Shown one piece after another: positions 9,902-19,147 of a stretch of 64,000 nt of DNA (the first letter of the stretch is position 1; each line of letters begins with the position of its first letter). The translations under genes and the position numbers were made by a program. Source of the stretch: Alloprevotella sp. Lung230 (lineage in GTDB: Bacteria > Bacteroidota > Bacteroidia > Bacteroidales > Bacteroidaceae); NCBI RefSeq assembly GCF_014385435.1, contig NZ_JACSUD010000006.1:1-64000 (forward strand), written 5' to 3'. Below the pieces are notes generated by a model. The model did not search any database and was not told the DNA's origin. It saw only the letters and a program-made list of their open reading frames with translations.

Positions 9902-9930
9902 CCCCTCCTCCTTTCAAGAAAGAGGAGGGG
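9902..9930 (-). terminator. Terminator of glmM
   Basis: The minus strand has CCCCTCCTCTTTC paired with GAAAGGAGGAGGGG (one bulge), followed by a T-rich run TTTGTTTTT. It lies just after the glmM stop and before the sulfatase start. Confidence 0.75.
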
Positions 9931-9948
9931 AAGTCGAGATGAGGTGGA

Positions 9949-11337
9949 TTAAATCATGGAGTAGGCCAAATCGACCAGTTGCTGTGCCAAAGCATCGGCC
10001 TCTTCTCGCGTGTGCGCTTCGGCATAAACGCGAATAATCGGTTCGGTGTTGGACTTGCGGAGGTGTACCCATTTGTCGGGGAAGTCGATTTTCACGCCAT
10101 CAATGTCCGTGACCTGCTGCTCTTTATAGATGTCTTTAATCTTTTGCAGCAGAGAGAAGATGTCGGTTTTGGGTTCGAGGTCGATGCGATTTTTGGAAAT
10201 GTAGTATTGCGGCAGACTGTCACGGAGTTCGGACGTCTTGCATCCCAACTTGGCTAAGTGGGTCAAGATGAGGGCAATTCCGACCAAAGCGTCGCGACCG
10301 GAATGGGCAGCGGGATAGATGACTCCGCCATTGCCTTCACCGCCAATCACAGCACCGGTTTCCTTCATCTTGCTCACCACATTGACTTCGCCTACAGCAG
10401 CGGGGGTGTAATTGCAGCCATACTTTTCGGTCACATCGCGCAAACCGCGAGTGGAAGAGAGGTTGCTCACGGTGTTGCCGGGCGTGTGCTGGAGCACATA
10501 GTCGGCAACGGCAACGAGGGTGTTTTCTTCGCCAAACATGGTGCCGTCTTCACACACCAATGCCAGACGATCGACATCGGGATCGACCACAAAACCGATG
10601 TCATGACGGCCACGGCGCATGACATTGCGGATTTCGCTCAGGTTTTCTTTGAGCGGTTCGGGATTGTGGGCAAAATCGCCAGTCGGTTCGCCATTGAGCA
10701 TCGTCACCTGTGTAACACCCAACTGCCCCAAGAGTTTGGGGATGATGATACCGCCTACCGAATTGACCGCATCGACAGCAACGGTGAAGTGGGCACGGCG
10801 GATGGCTTCGACATCGACCAGTTCCAAATCTTTCACCACTTCGATGTGGCGCTGGTCGTAGGTACGGTTGCGCACATGGCATCCCAGACTGTCGACATCG
10901 GCAAACTCGTAGTCGTCATTGTTGGCACAACGCACCACTTCGCCGGCTTCCTCGGGGGGAAGAAATTCGCCGCGTTCGTTCAAGAACTTCAAAGCATTCC
11001 ACTGGCGAGGGTTGTGACTGGCAGTCAGGATGATACCACCACAGGCGCTTTCCATAGTCACGGCAAGTTCGGTGGTGGGCGTTGTGGCCAAACCGATATT
11101 TACCACATCGAAGCCCATGCCCATCAAGGTACCGCAGGTGACACGTGCCACCATTTCGCCGGAGATACGAGCATCGTAGCCCACAACAATTTTACGACGG
11201 TACTTTCTGCTCACCACACGTTCGCGCAAACTGGCAAAGGCGGCTACCGATTTTGCGATGTCCACTGGGTTGAGCGTATCGCCAAGGCGGCCACCGATGG
11301 TGCCGCGAAATCCAGAGATTGATTTGATTAAGGTCAT
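9949..11337 (-). CDS. glmM: Phosphoglucosamine mutase
   Basis: 462 residues, typical of the alpha-D-phosphohexomutase family. It converts glucosamine-6-phosphate to glucosamine-1-phosphate for UDP-GlcNAc and peptidoglycan/LPS synthesis in the cytosol. The phosphoserine loop is TASHNP with Ser107, the metal loop is DPDVDRLA (about 255-262), the sugar-binding loop is GGEGNGGVIYP, and the phosphate-binding loop near the C-terminus is RKSNTEPIIRVY. The start MTLIKSISGFRG matches the family. A -7 element TAACTTTG (complement of 11397-11404) lies upstream. A phosphomannomutase activity cannot be excluded from sequence alone. Confidence 0.92.
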   Translation of the reverse strand: MTLIKSISGFRGTIGGRLGDTLNPVDIAKSVAAFASLRERVVSRKYRRKIVVGYDARISGEMVARVTCGTLMGMGFDVVNIGLATTPTTELAVTMESACGGIILTASHNPRQWNALKFLNERGEFLPPEEAGEVVRCANNDDYEFADVDSLGCHVRNRTYDQRHIEVVKDLELVDVEAIRRAHFTVAVDAVNSVGGIIIPKLLGQLGVTQVTMLNGEPTGDFAHNPEPLKENLSEIRNVMRRGRHDIGFVVDPDVDRLALVCEDGTMFGEENTLVAVADYVLQHTPGNTVSNLSSTRGLRDVTEKYGCNYTPAAVGEVNVVSKMKETGAVIGGEGNGGVIYPAAHSGRDALVGIALILTHLAKLGCKTSELRDSLPQYYISKNRIDLEPKTDIFSLLQKIKDIYKEQQVTDIDGVKIDFPDKWVHLRKSNTEPIIRVYAEAHTREEADALAQQLVDLAYSMI

Positions 11338-11470
11338 ATCACTTTATTTTTGCAAATTTTCTGTATAATACAGCCATAGGAGGCGTTAATTCGCAACAAA
11401 GTTACGATTTTCCGCTCATATATGCCGCTCAACACTTACGTTTTTTCAGAGAAAACACGCCTTTTCCCTA

Positions 11471-11508
11471 AAAAAGCGCAACAGACCACGAGGTTCTGCT
11501 GCGCTTTT
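11471..11508 (-). terminator. Terminator after the 141-residue hypothetical gene
   Basis: Minus strand: AAAAGCGCAGCAGA paired with TCTGTTGCGCTTTT and ending in a T6 run. It lies 26 bases after the stop codon at 11534. Confidence 0.85.
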
Positions 11509-11533
11509 GCATTTTATTGCAGTTCGACTGCAT

Positions 11534-11959
11534 TTACTGTCCTTTCTGAGCGGCTTCGAGGGCAGCCTTACCCGAAGGAGTTTGTGCATAGGCGTGATAG
11601 AAAGCTTCACGATAGAATTGCATCATCTTGAGAGACTTGGGCACGATGTCTTCCAAATCATAGTTTTCCGACAACACGCATTCCACACCCACCCAGACGA
11701 AATTGTCGGGATGAAGCGCTCCCTTGGCGGCCTTGGTTTGGAGATTGGCCATATTGAGGGCGGTCAGCACGTCTTGCTGTGTATTTTCTTCAGCTTTGAA
11801 GATTTGGGGGAAGAAGAGATTGTAGAACAACTCATCGTTTTCATCGCGAAGGTGGAGGAAATCGAGTGACTCAAACTTGAACTGGAGACCAAATTCGGTG
11901 CTCTCAGGGCAGAAACCTTCTTTTTTAAGGTATTCGAAAAGGGTGTCGCAAAAAGCCAT
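11534..11959 (-). CDS. Conserved-looking hypothetical cytosolic protein, 141 aa
   Basis: I do not recognise this protein. The start MAFCDTLFEYL at 11959 is preferred to the longer frame, because the promoter and leader occupy the extra codons. It is acidic, with no signal peptide or membrane segment. Its alternating layout (GLQFKFESLDFLHLRDENDELFYNLFFPQIF) suggests a small alpha/beta fold similar in feel to YbjN or secretion-chaperone-like domains. That similarity is an impression, not a match. It has its own promoter and terminator, so it is monocistronic. Confidence 0.75.
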   Translation of the reverse strand: MAFCDTLFEYLKKEGFCPESTEFGLQFKFESLDFLHLRDENDELFYNLFFPQIFKAEENTQQDVLTALNMANLQTKAAKGALHPDNFVWVGVECVLSENYDLEDIVPKSLKMMQFYREAFYHAYAQTPSGKAALEAAQKGQ

Positions 11960-12004
11960 AGTCAGATTGGTTTTTGAGTGGTTAGTAAATACTGATTTGT
12001 AGTG

Positions 12005-12036
12005 CAAAGATAGCAAAAGAATGTCAAGCTCCCAAA
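12005..12036 (-). promoter_or_regulatory. Promoter of the 141-aa hypothetical gene
   Basis: Minus strand: TTTG (complement of 12033-12036), 20 bp, TATCTTTG (complement of 12005-12012), 46 bases before the ATG. Exact fit to the consensus. Confidence 0.8.
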
Positions 12037-12255
12037 CTTTCTTCTACTTTTTTACGACAAAAATGCATCGGCAAGCCTCTTTCCACTGCCTTTTCGTCAG
12101 CGAAAAACGACAAAACGGCATTTTTATACCTTTGGCAAAGACGTTGCTCTATTGGGGACAAATCGGCGTTTACGGTCAGCCGAACGAGCTGCACCCCACA
12201 AGGCAGGAGCTTCGAGCACTGCCGTGACGAACGAACGTCTGTACAACAAATCAGT

Positions 12256-12308
12256 ATTCACCCTAAAAGCATAACGATATGAATTTTGACAAATTCACCC
12301 TAAAAGCA
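12256..12308 (+). repeat. 16-bp direct repeat straddling the clpB start codon
   Basis: ATTCACCCTAAAAGCA occurs perfectly at 12256-12271 (leader) and 12293-12308 (codons 5-10 of clpB), 37 bases apart. The ATG is between them. Confidence 0.9.
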
Positions 12309-14900
12309 CAAGAAGCCGTGCAGCACGCTCTTCAACGTGCTGCCGAATTGCACCACCAGGTCATCACACCCACGCATATATTATATGGTGTGCTGGACGT
12401 GGGCGAAAATGTAACACAATTTATCTTCGGGAAGGTGGGCGTCAACGAAAAGACGTTGCGCACCGCTGTGGACCACGAACTCCAATCGCTTGCTCGCGTG
12501 GAGGGAGGCGAGCCCTACCTGGACCGCGCAGCCAATGCAGTGCTGACCCAGGCGCAGGAGTTGGCGCGCAAAAATGGCGACCAATTCACCGCACTCGAAC
12601 CGCTCCTGCAAGCCTTGCTGGAGACACCAAGTACGGCCGCACAGATGCTCAAAGATGCAGGAGTGACAGCACAAGCGCTCACCAGCGCCATCGCCGAACT
12701 CCGCGGTGGACGCAAAGCGACCTCGGCCTCGAGCGAAGAAACCTACCAAGCCTTGGCAAAATATGCCCGCGACCTCGTAGCCGAAGCTCAAGATGGCAAA
12801 CTCGATCCGGTGATTGGACGCGACGACGAAATTCGGCGCGTGCTGCAAATCCTTTCGCGCCGTACGAAAAACAACCCCATCCTCATCGGCGAACCCGGCA
12901 CCGGAAAAACGGCCATCGTCGAGGGGCTCGCTCAGCGCATTGTGCGCGGTGACGTGCCCGACAATCTGCGCGACAAGCGTCTCTTCTCGCTCGACATGGG
13001 CGCACTCGTGGCCGGAGCAAAGTACAAAGGCGAATTTGAAGAGCGCCTGAAGAGTGTGGTCAACGAAGTCACCGCTGCCGAAGGGGGCATCATCCTCTTC
13101 ATTGACGAAATTCACACCCTCGTTGGAGCCGGAAAGAGCGAAGGCGCAATGGACGCTGCCAACATTCTCAAGCCTGCCTTGGCACGTGGCGAACTCCGCA
13201 GCATCGGTGCGACGACTTTGGAGGAATATCAAAAGTATTTCGAAAAGGACAAGGCTCTCGAACGTCGTTTCCAGACTGTATTGGTCGACGAACCGACACC
13301 GGAAGATGCCATTTCCATCCTCCGCGGACTGAAAGAGCGCTACGAAAATCACCACCGCGTGCGCATCCAAGACGATGCCTTGATTGCGGCCGTGACCCTT
13401 TCCCATCGCTACATCTCCGATCGTTTTCTCCCCGACAAGGCCATCGACCTGATGGACGAAGCGGCGGCAAAACTCCGTATGGAACGCGACTCGCAACCCG
13501 AACAGCTTGATGAAATTTCGCGCCGACGTCGACAACTGGAGATTGAGCGCGAAGCCATTCGCCACGAGGCAGATGCTGCCGCAGATGGCACTCACGATGC
13601 CAAACTCACCGCCCTCAATCAAGAAATTCAATCGCTTGAGGAAGAGGAAATGAGCCTGAAAGCCAAATGGGAGGGCGAGCGCGAAATCCTCACCCAAATC
13701 CAGAGCCACAAACAGGAAATCGAACAACTCAACTTTGAGGCCGATCGTGCCGAACGCGAAGGTGACTACGGTCGTGTGGCCGAAATCCGCTACGGCAAGG
13801 TGCAGCAACTCGAACAAGCCATTGCCGACCTTCAACAGCAGCTCCACGAGCGACAGGGAGCAGAGGCGATGGTCAAGGAAGAAGTGACGGCCGACGATAT
13901 TGCCGATGTGGTGAGTCGCTGGACGGGCATCCCCGTGACGCGCATGTTGCAGAGCGAACGCGAAAAACTCCTCACCCTCGAAGACGAACTCCACCGTCGT
14001 GTCATCGGGCAGGACGAAGCCATTGCCGCCGTGGCCGATGCTGTGCGCCGTTCACGCGCCGGACTGCAAGACCCCAAGCGCCCCATCGGCTCGTTCATCT
14101 TCCTCGGTTCCACAGGTGTGGGTAAGACGGAACTGGCCAAAGCGCTAGCCGAATGCCTCTTCGACGACGAAAACCTGATGACGCGCATCGACATGAGCGA
14201 ATACCAAGAGAAGTTCTCGGCCACACGCCTCATCGGAGCACCTCCGGGATATGTGGGCTATGACGAAGGTGGACAACTCACAGAGGCAGTACGCCGCAAA
14301 CCCTACTCCGTGGTGCTGTTCGACGAAATCGAAAAGGCGCACCCCGATGTGTTCAACATCCTCCTTCAAGTGCTGGACGACGGCCGCCTCACCGACAACA
14401 AGGGACGGACGGTCAACTTCAAGAACACCATCATCATCATGACGTCCAACCTCCTCACCGGCAAAGATGCTGAAGCCATGAGCGATGGAAGCGAAGCCAC
14501 GCGCGAACGTCTGGTGGCCGCGCTCACCCAGCCGCGCCTCTCGCCTTCGGGCACTCCCATCGCCGGCCTGCGCCCGGAGTTTGTCAACCGCATCGACGAC
14601 ATTCTCATGTTCACAGCCTTGAAGCGCAGCGAAATTGAGCAAATCGTACGCCTCCAAATCCGTAGCATCGCTCATCGCCTCGAAGAACAAGGCATCACGC
14701 TCCACGTCTCCGACGATGCCGTGAGCTTCATCGCTGCCGAGGGCTACGACCCCGACTATGGTGCTCGTCCTGTGAAGCGTGCCCTCCAGCGTCTCCTGCT
14801 CAACGACCTTTCGCGCGCCATCCTCGGCGGCCAAGTGACGCACCAACACCCCATCCTCGTCAAGAAGGAAGGCGATGCCCTCACCTTCGTCAACGAATAA
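12279..14900 (+). CDS. clpB: ClpB disaggregase (AAA+ chaperone)
   Basis: 873 residues, the usual ClpB length. It forms a cytosolic hexamer that extracts proteins from aggregates together with DnaK. Domains in order: N-terminal Clp-N repeats (1-145); first AAA+ domain with Walker [10 protein letters not shown] (about 206-214) and Walker [10 protein letters not shown]; the coiled-coil middle domain (about 410-525) that sets it apart from ClpA/ClpC; second AAA+ domain with GSTGVGKTE (about 608-616), [11 protein letters not shown] and the sensor-2 region GARPVKR; then the C-terminal D2-small domain. A possible -7 element TACCTTTG lies at 12127-12134. No CIRCE-type inverted repeat is seen upstream. 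Confidence 0.97.
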   Translation: MNFDKFTLKAQEAVQHALQRAAELHHQVITPTHILYGVLDVGENVTQFIFGKVGVNEKTLRTAVDHELQSLARVEGGEPYLDRAANAVLTQAQELARKNGDQFTALEPLLQALLETPSTAAQMLKDAGVTAQALTSAIAELRGGRKATSASSEETYQALAKYARDLVAEAQDGKLDPVIGRDDEIRRVLQILSRRTKNNPILIGEPGTGKTAIVEGLAQRIVRGDVPDNLRDKRLFSLDMGALVAGAKYKGEFEERLKSVVNEVTAAEGGIILFIDEIHTLVGAGKSEGAMDAANILKPALARGELRSIGATTLEEYQKYFEKDKALERRFQTVLVDEPTPEDAISILRGLKERYENHHRVRIQDDALIAAVTLSHRYISDRFLPDKAIDLMDEAAAKLRMERDSQPEQLDEISRRRRQLEIEREAIRHEADAAADGTHDAKLTALNQEIQSLEEEEMSLKAKWEGEREILTQIQSHKQEIEQLNFEADRAEREGDYGRVAEIRYGKVQQLEQAIADLQQQLHERQGAEAMVKEEVTADDIADVVSRWTGIPVTRMLQSEREKLLTLEDELHRRVIGQDEAIAAVADAVRRSRAGLQDPKRPIGSFIFLGSTGVGKTELAKALAECLFDDENLMTRIDMSEYQEKFSATRLIGAPPGYVGYDEGGQLTEAVRRKPYSVVLFDEIEKAHPDVFNILLQVLDDGRLTDNKGRTVNFKNTIIIMTSNLLTGKDAEAMSDGSEATRERLVAALTQPRLSPSGTPIAGLRPEFVNRIDDILMFTALKRSEIEQIVRLQIRSIAHRLEEQGITLHVSDDAVSFIAAEGYDPDYGARPVKRALQRLLLNDLSRAILGGQVTHQHPILVKKEGDALTFVNE

Positions 14901-14927
14901 GGGGATCAGTACCTCTCTTTATTTCCC

Positions 14928-14970
14928 AAGAGGCCGTGTCAAAACCATTCGTTTTGCCGCGGCCTCTTTT
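14928..14970 (+). terminator. Terminator of clpB
   Basis: AAGAGGCCG ... AAAAC/GTTTT ... CGGCCTCTT followed by TTTT, 28 bases after the clpB stop codon. Confidence 0.85.
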
Positions 14971-15030
14971 GCGTACCATTTCCCTACGTTCCTCCCCACA
15001 GGTAAAACTCTTATCTGTATGCGAAGAAGG

Positions 15031-15071
15031 AAAAAAACGAGGAGGTGCTGCCCTGAGCAACACCTCCTCGT
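15031..15071 (-). terminator. Terminator of the methylmalonyl-CoA decarboxylase-type operon
   Basis: Minus strand: ACGAGGAGGTGTTG paired with CAGCACCTCCTCGT (14 bp with one G-U), then a T6 run (complement of 15031-15036). Confidence 0.9.
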
Positions 15072-15114
15072 GGGGTAAATCCGTGTACGCTCCCACTTGG
15101 GGAGCAAAAGCGCA

Positions 15115-15570
15115 TCAGCCGATGGTGACGAGCGTTGTGCCTTCCATCACGCTGTCGCCGGCAGCCACGCAGACGCCGGTGACGCTGCCGTCGCATTCGG
15201 CCGTGATGTTGTTTTCCATCTTCATGGCTTCGAGCACCACCACAGTTTCGCCTTTCTTCACGGCCTGACCGGCAGCCACCAGCACTTTGGTGACCACACC
15301 GGGCAGCGGTGCATTGATGGGCGTTCCGGCACCGGCAGCCCCCTTGGCCGCGGGAGCGGGTGCAGCAGCGGTGGGAGTGGGAGCAGGTGCAGCAGCGGCA
15401 GGTGCTACAGCAGCAGCGGCTTCGGGCAGGTCGCCTTCGGTGAGGGGAGTACCGAGGATTTCGACATCGAAGAGCACGCCGTTGACGTTCATCTTGGCCA
15501 CTTGTCCTTGGATGGATTCAATGGTCACGTCGTATTGTGCGCCATTGACATTGTAGCTATAGGTTCTCAT
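15115..15570 (-). CDS. Biotin carboxyl carrier protein of methylmalonyl-CoA decarboxylase / acyl-CoA carboxylase
   Basis: 151 residues. The C-terminal biotinyl domain (about 83-151) carries the biotin site EAMKMEN, with Lys117 the modified residue. An Ala/Pro linker (about 50-80) joins it to an N-terminal beta region (MRTYSYNVNGAQYDVTIE). The carrier swings CO2 between the carboxyltransferase and its partner. It is the last gene after the carboxyltransferase (15871-17424) and a 92-aa protein, with gaps of 9 and 12 bases, so these form one operon. In Bacteroidales the set takes part in succinate-to-propionate metabolism. No membrane beta subunit (sodium pump) is encoded next to it. Confidence 0.9.
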   Translation of the reverse strand: MRTYSYNVNGAQYDVTIESIQGQVAKMNVNGVLFDVEILGTPLTEGDLPEAAAAVAPAAAAPAPTPTAAAPAPAAKGAAGAGTPINAPLPGVVTKVLVAAGQAVKKGETVVVLEAMKMENNITAECDGSVTGVCVAAGDSVMEGTTLVTIG

Positions 15571-15579
15571 TGTGGAGTT

Positions 15580-15858
15580 CTATCGGTTTAAGTAGGAATC
15601 GTTGTTAAACTGGCGCGTGGGGTTGTTCCACGAGGTGCGCTTGTGGTCGAGGGTGATGACTTCGGTTTCTTCGTCGTGCACCTCCTCGATGTCGTATTGT
15701 GCGAGGGCGAGGCTGATGAGGCCAGCATAGATGGGCATACGCTCGGGCGCCGGCACGAAGGGAGCACCTTCTTCCTCGACGGCAGCGATGGTGCCGCGGC
15801 GCTCGTTGAACGTGATGCGCACGGCACGGCCGCCAAAGTTGTATTCAAATGTCTTCAT
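15580..15858 (-). CDS. Small protein of the methylmalonyl-CoA decarboxylase-type operon
   Basis: 92 residues, lying between the carboxyltransferase and biotin carrier genes with tight spacing, so it is certainly co-transcribed. It has no transmembrane helix, so it is not a classical OadG-like gamma subunit. It begins MKTFEYNFGGRAVRITFNE, a beta-strand pattern that recalls the start of the biotin carrier next to it (MRTYSYNVNGAQYDVTIE), and may be a related accessory or assembly subunit. Proteins of this size in this place are, from memory, common in Bacteroidales. Function not established here. Confidence 0.8.
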   Translation of the reverse strand: MKTFEYNFGGRAVRITFNERRGTIAAVEEEGAPFVPAPERMPIYAGLISLALAQYDIEEVHDEETEVITLDHKRTSWNNPTRQFNNDSYLNR

Positions 15859-15870
15859 TGTGCGAGGCGT

Positions 15871-17424
15871 TTAGAGGGGTACGTTGCCGTGCTTCTTGGC
15901 CGGACGCACTTCGAGCTTGGTTTCGAGTTGAGCCAAGGCGCGGCAAATGCGGAAACGTGTGTTGCGAGGCTCGATAACGTCGTCGATGTAGCCATATTCG
16001 GCCGCTTTGTAAGGGTTGGTGAAGAGGTCGTTGTACTCTTTCTCCTTTTGAGCGAGGAAGGCTTTGGGATCGGCTTCGTTTTTGGCGGCTTTGGCACTAA
16101 GAATAGCCACGGCACCGCTGGCACCCATCACTGCAATTTCGGCCGAAGGCCAAGCATAGTTGAGGTCGGTTTTGAGCTGCTTGCTGCCCATCACGATGTG
16201 GCTGCCGCCGTAACTCTTGCGGAGCGTTACCGTCACCTTGGGCACGGTGGCTTCACCATAGGCATAAAGGAGTTTTGCACCATGAGAGATGACCGCGTTG
16301 TACTCCTGACCCGTACCGGGGAGGAAGCCGGGGACATCGACGAGCGAAACGATGGGGATGTTGAACGAGTCGCAGAAGCGTACGAAGCGAGCAGCTTTGC
16401 GGCTGGCATTGACGTCAAGCACACCGGCATAGACTTTGGGTTGGTTGGCCACGATACCAACGCTTGCACCATTGAATCGGGCGAAACCCACGATGATGTT
16501 TTGGGCAAAATCGCGTTGTACTTCGAGGAATTCTCCATTGTCGACCACGGCGCCAATCACTTCATACATGTCGTAGGCCATGTTGGGATTGTCAGGAATA
16601 ATCTCGTTGAGACGGTCTTCCTTACGGGTGATGGGGTCGGTGCATTCCACACGAGGCGCACGCTCGTGGTTGTTTTGGGGCATATAGGAGAGCAGGCGGC
16701 GGATGAGGGCGGCAAACTCTTCTTCACTCTTGGCGGTGAAGTGAGCCACACCGCTTTTCTTTGAGTGAACGCTGGCACCACCGAGGTCTTCCTGGCTCAC
16801 GTCTTCACCCGTCACGGTTTTCACCACTTTCGGGCCGGTGAGGAACATGTAGGAGATGCCTTCGAGCATCACGATGAAGTCGGTGAGGGCGGGAGAGTAG
16901 ACGGCACCACCGGCACAAGGACCGCAGATACCCGAAATCTGGGGAACAACACCCGAGGCTTCGATGTTGCGTTGGAAGATGTTGGCAAATCCTGCCAAAG
17001 CATTCACACCCTCTTGGATGCGTGCACCGCCCGAGTCGTTCAGGCCGATGCAAGGTGCGCCCATCTTCATCGATTGGTCCATCACCTTGCAAATCTTTTC
17101 GGCCATTGTCTCCGACAGCGAACCGCCGTTGACGGTGAAGTCTTGGGCATAGACATAGACCAGACGGCCGTTGATGGTGGCGCTGCCGCACACCACGCCG
17201 TCGCCGAAGAATTGCTTCTTCTCCATGCCGAAGTCGTGGCAGCGATGGAGCTTGAACATGTCCATTTCTTCAAAACTGCCTTCGTCCACGAGCAGAGCGA
17301 TACGCTCACGAGCCGTGGCCTTACCTTTGGCGTGCTGCTTGTCGATGGCCACTTCGCCACCGCCGAGGCGTGCTTTCTCACGAAGCTCAACGAGCTGCTT
17401 GATTTTTTTCAGTTGTTCACTCAT
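15871..17424 (-). CDS. mmdA: Acyl-CoA carboxyltransferase (methylmalonyl-CoA decarboxylase alpha / propionyl-CoA carboxylase beta)
   Basis: 517 residues, the standard size. It transfers the carboxyl group between methylmalonyl-CoA or propionyl-CoA and the biotin carrier. Two crotonase-like carboxyltransferase halves are visible. The first has the oxyanion-type region [13 protein letters not shown] and [16 protein letters not shown]. The second has [21 protein letters not shown] and a C-terminal [18 protein letters not shown]. The start [11 protein letters not shown] at 17424 fits family N-termini; the upstream in-frame extension is leader. It is the first gene of a three-gene operon. A -7 element TAATTTTG (complement of 17487-17494) precedes it. 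Direction (decarboxylase or carboxylase) depends on partners not in the window. Confidence 0.92.
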   Translation of the reverse strand: MSEQLKKIKQLVELREKARLGGGEVAIDKQHAKGKATARERIALLVDEGSFEEMDMFKLHRCHDFGMEKKQFFGDGVVCGSATINGRLVYVYAQDFTVNGGSLSETMAEKICKVMDQSMKMGAPCIGLNDSGGARIQEGVNALAGFANIFQRNIEASGVVPQISGICGPCAGGAVYSPALTDFIVMLEGISYMFLTGPKVVKTVTGEDVSQEDLGGASVHSKKSGVAHFTAKSEEEFAALIRRLLSYMPQNNHERAPRVECTDPITRKEDRLNEIIPDNPNMAYDMYEVIGAVVDNGEFLEVQRDFAQNIIVGFARFNGASVGIVANQPKVYAGVLDVNASRKAARFVRFCDSFNIPIVSLVDVPGFLPGTGQEYNAVISHGAKLLYAYGEATVPKVTVTLRKSYGGSHIVMGSKQLKTDLNYAWPSAEIAVMGASGAVAILSAKAAKNEADPKAFLAQKEKEYNDLFTNPYKAAEYGYIDDVIEPRNTRFRICRALAQLETKLEVRPAKKHGNVPL

Positions 17425-17545
17425 ATTGTTGATGTGTTTTAGATCAAATGGCGCACACTGACAGAGAGTGTGCAATTTCTGCGCAGCAAAATTACTATTT
17501 TCTTTCGACCTACACAACACAAAGGAAAGGAAATGCTTCCTATTG

Positions 17546-17577
17546 TTTGTCCACTCCCGTATTTTTCTCTAATTTTG
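17546..17577 (+). promoter_or_regulatory. Promoter of the HIT-family gene
   Basis: TTTG at 17546-17549, 20 bp, TAATTTTG at 17570-17577; the ATG is 28 bases further. Exact consensus match. Confidence 0.8.
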
Positions 17578-17604
17578 CTACATCAACCCCTAAAACCTTA
17601 TTTT

Positions 17605-18003
17605 ATGTCTATTTTTAGTAAAATCGCTGCAGGAGAAATCCCTTCCTACAAGTGCGCCGAAAGCGAAAAGTTCTATGCCTTCCTCGACATCAATCCTCTC
17701 GCCAAAGGACACACCCTTGTCATCCCCCGCGAGGAAGTGGACTACATCTTCGACCTCGACGACGCCACACTGGCCGAGATGCACGTTTTCGCCAAGCACG
17801 TGGCCACAGCGCTCCGCAGTGTTGTGCCCTGCACCAAGGTCGGAATGGCGGTCATCGGACTCGAAGTGCCCCATGCTCACATCCACCTTATCCCCATCCG
17901 TGAGGAAGGCGACATGGATTTCCGCAAACCCAAACTCCAACTTCCAGCCGAGGAGATGCAGGCTTTGGCCGAGCAAATCTACGCTGCATTCCAGCAGCAA
18001 TAA
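17605..18003 (+). CDS. HIT-family nucleotide hydrolase/transferase
   Basis: 132 residues. The histidine triad is H90-A-H92-I-H94 in VPHAHIHLIPI. Upstream, FLDINPLAKGHTLVIPRE is the conserved N-terminal substrate-binding stretch. HIT (Hint-branch) proteins hydrolyse adenosine 5'-phosphoramidates or AMP-linked compounds in the cytosol. The start MSIFSKIAAGE at 17605 is the family start and follows the promoter, so the longer frame from 17470 is rejected. It ends in the hairpin at 18071, part of repeat copy B. Confidence 0.93.
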   Translation: MSIFSKIAAGEIPSYKCAESEKFYAFLDINPLAKGHTLVIPREEVDYIFDLDDATLAEMHVFAKHVATALRSVVPCTKVGMAVIGLEVPHAHIHLIPIREEGDMDFRKPKLQLPAEEMQALAEQIYAAFQQQ

Positions 18004-18046
18004 GTCCTTCTCGTGGGCAACTTTTGTCTCGCAGATCGTTTTTTCA

Positions 18047-18106
18047 CAACCTCAGAGGTAGTTTGATTTAGCTCAGAGATAGTTCCAACTACCTCTGAGC
18101 TTTTTT
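18047..18106. repeat. Composite repeat copy B: AGAGGTAG module, also a terminator
   Basis: CCTCAGAGGTAGTTTGATTTA is followed by GCTCAGAGATAGTT paired with AACTACCTCTGAGC (13 of 14 pairs) and T6. The second half makes a good intrinsic terminator for the HIT gene at 18071-18106. The same module precedes the inverted-repeat element in the other three copies. Confidence 0.8.
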
Positions 18107-18137
18107 CGTCCCGCTCTTTGAGTGGTCAAAACGCCAT

Positions 18138-18383
18138 CTCGCGCGCGTATACTCTACTGTGAATGTGTGTTTTTTGCCTTCACTGCCTTCACCCACGCAT
18201 GTAGCAGCCTCAAAATCAGCCCACTACGAGTGAACCACAAAAACAGGCATCCCTTCCCTCTTCGGTGAAGGCAAAAACGCCTTTGCCTTCACCCGTAATA
18301 CGCTGACTGACAGACAGATGAAGCACAAGGTGAAGGAGTGAAGGCAAAAAACACGTACTATATAGAGTGTATACGCGCGCGAG
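18138..18383. repeat. Composite repeat copy B: GCCTTCACC inverted-repeat element
   Basis: This is the clearest copy at 246 bp. The left end CTCGCGCGCGTATACTCTAC matches the inverse of the right end (GAGTGTATACGCGCGCGAG). Inside these, TTTTTTGCCTTCACT is matched by AGTGAAGGCAAAAAA. In the middle, GGTGAAGGCAAA (18264-18275) pairs with TTTGCCTTCACC (18282-18293). It ends 2 bases before the stop codon of the methyltransferase gene on the other strand. It has no coding capacity. Confidence 0.85.
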
Positions 18384-18385
18384 CA

Positions 18386-19114
18386 CTATTCCGCGTGCAC
18401 CAGCCGTGCCAGATAGGCAGTGGAATCGGGATCTCGGCGAAGCAGTTCGGCAGTGTAGCCGCAACGGTGTGCCTCCTCTGCGAGCGTGTCGAAGTCGATG
18501 TACAGCCAGTTGAAAGGACGGCCTTCCACCGCCCCGTAGCTCATGCGATAGTCCACCTCGCCATAGTAGCCCTCCACATCGGTGAGGTCGAGCCGGCCGT
18601 CCTCGTCTTCATAGAGATAGGCCAAGTCGCAGGCATCGGTGAGGACACAGCCACCGGGAGCGAGCAGGGCATCGAGGCGCGAGAAGAAAGCCGGGAGTTC
18701 GTTGAGCCCACCGCAGATGCCGAGGCCGTTCATCAGCAGTAGGATGGTGTCGAAGCCCGTCCCGAAGTCGTCCGTAAAGAAATCGGCCAATTGAACATTG
18801 CGCACGCCACGTTGGCGCATGGCGGCGACACAGCCGGGGCTTACGTCGATGGCGGTGACGTCATGGCCTTGCACCTGAAGCGGAAGTGCGTGGCAGCCGG
18901 CGCCCGCTCCGACATCCAGCACGCGCCCTCGGGCATAGGTCAGTGCGGCCCGCTCCGGCAGCGGCATCTCGGTCGGTGAGCGAAAGAGGTGGGGCACGGG
19001 GATTTCGTCATCTTCAAAAAGGGAAGAATGCACCTTGATGGAGGTGGCCCGCCCCGTCCGGAGATAGTCCAGAACGGCCTGCCCCATGGGGTCGTGTTGA
19101 GGGGAGAGTATCAT
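18386..19114 (-). CDS. SAM-dependent methyltransferase (class I)
   Basis: 242 residues from MILSPQHDPMG. The Rossmann methyltransferase core has motif I VLDVGAGAGC at 65-74, an acidic AdoMet-ribose position in VTAIDVSPG, and FDTILLLMNGLG at motif IV. It resembles the small-molecule methyltransferase 11/25 type; substrate unknown. A longer in-frame start at 19216 would add 34 residues, containing ATIHFEDLLKITTIHFENLL, a doubled motif encoded by the 73-bp repeat upstream. I take the shorter start, but translation from 19216 is possible. Repeat copy B abuts the 3' end of the gene. Confidence 0.85.
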   Translation of the reverse strand: MILSPQHDPMGQAVLDYLRTGRATSIKVHSSLFEDDEIPVPHLFRSPTEMPLPERAALTYARGRVLDVGAGAGCHALPLQVQGHDVTAIDVSPGCVAAMRQRGVRNVQLADFFTDDFGTGFDTILLLMNGLGICGGLNELPAFFSRLDALLAPGGCVLTDACDLAYLYEDEDGRLDLTDVEGYYGEVDYRMSYGAVEGRPFNWLYIDFDTLAEEAHRCGYTAELLRRDPDSTAYLARLVHAE

Positions 19115-19147
19115 AAGCAGGTTTTCAAAATGGATCGTAGTTATCTT

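Noticed and set aside
12381-13994. Long minus-strand frame opposite clpB
   Set aside because: ClpB on the plus strand is unmistakable over its full length; the antisense frame has no recognisable domain and reflects codon bias.
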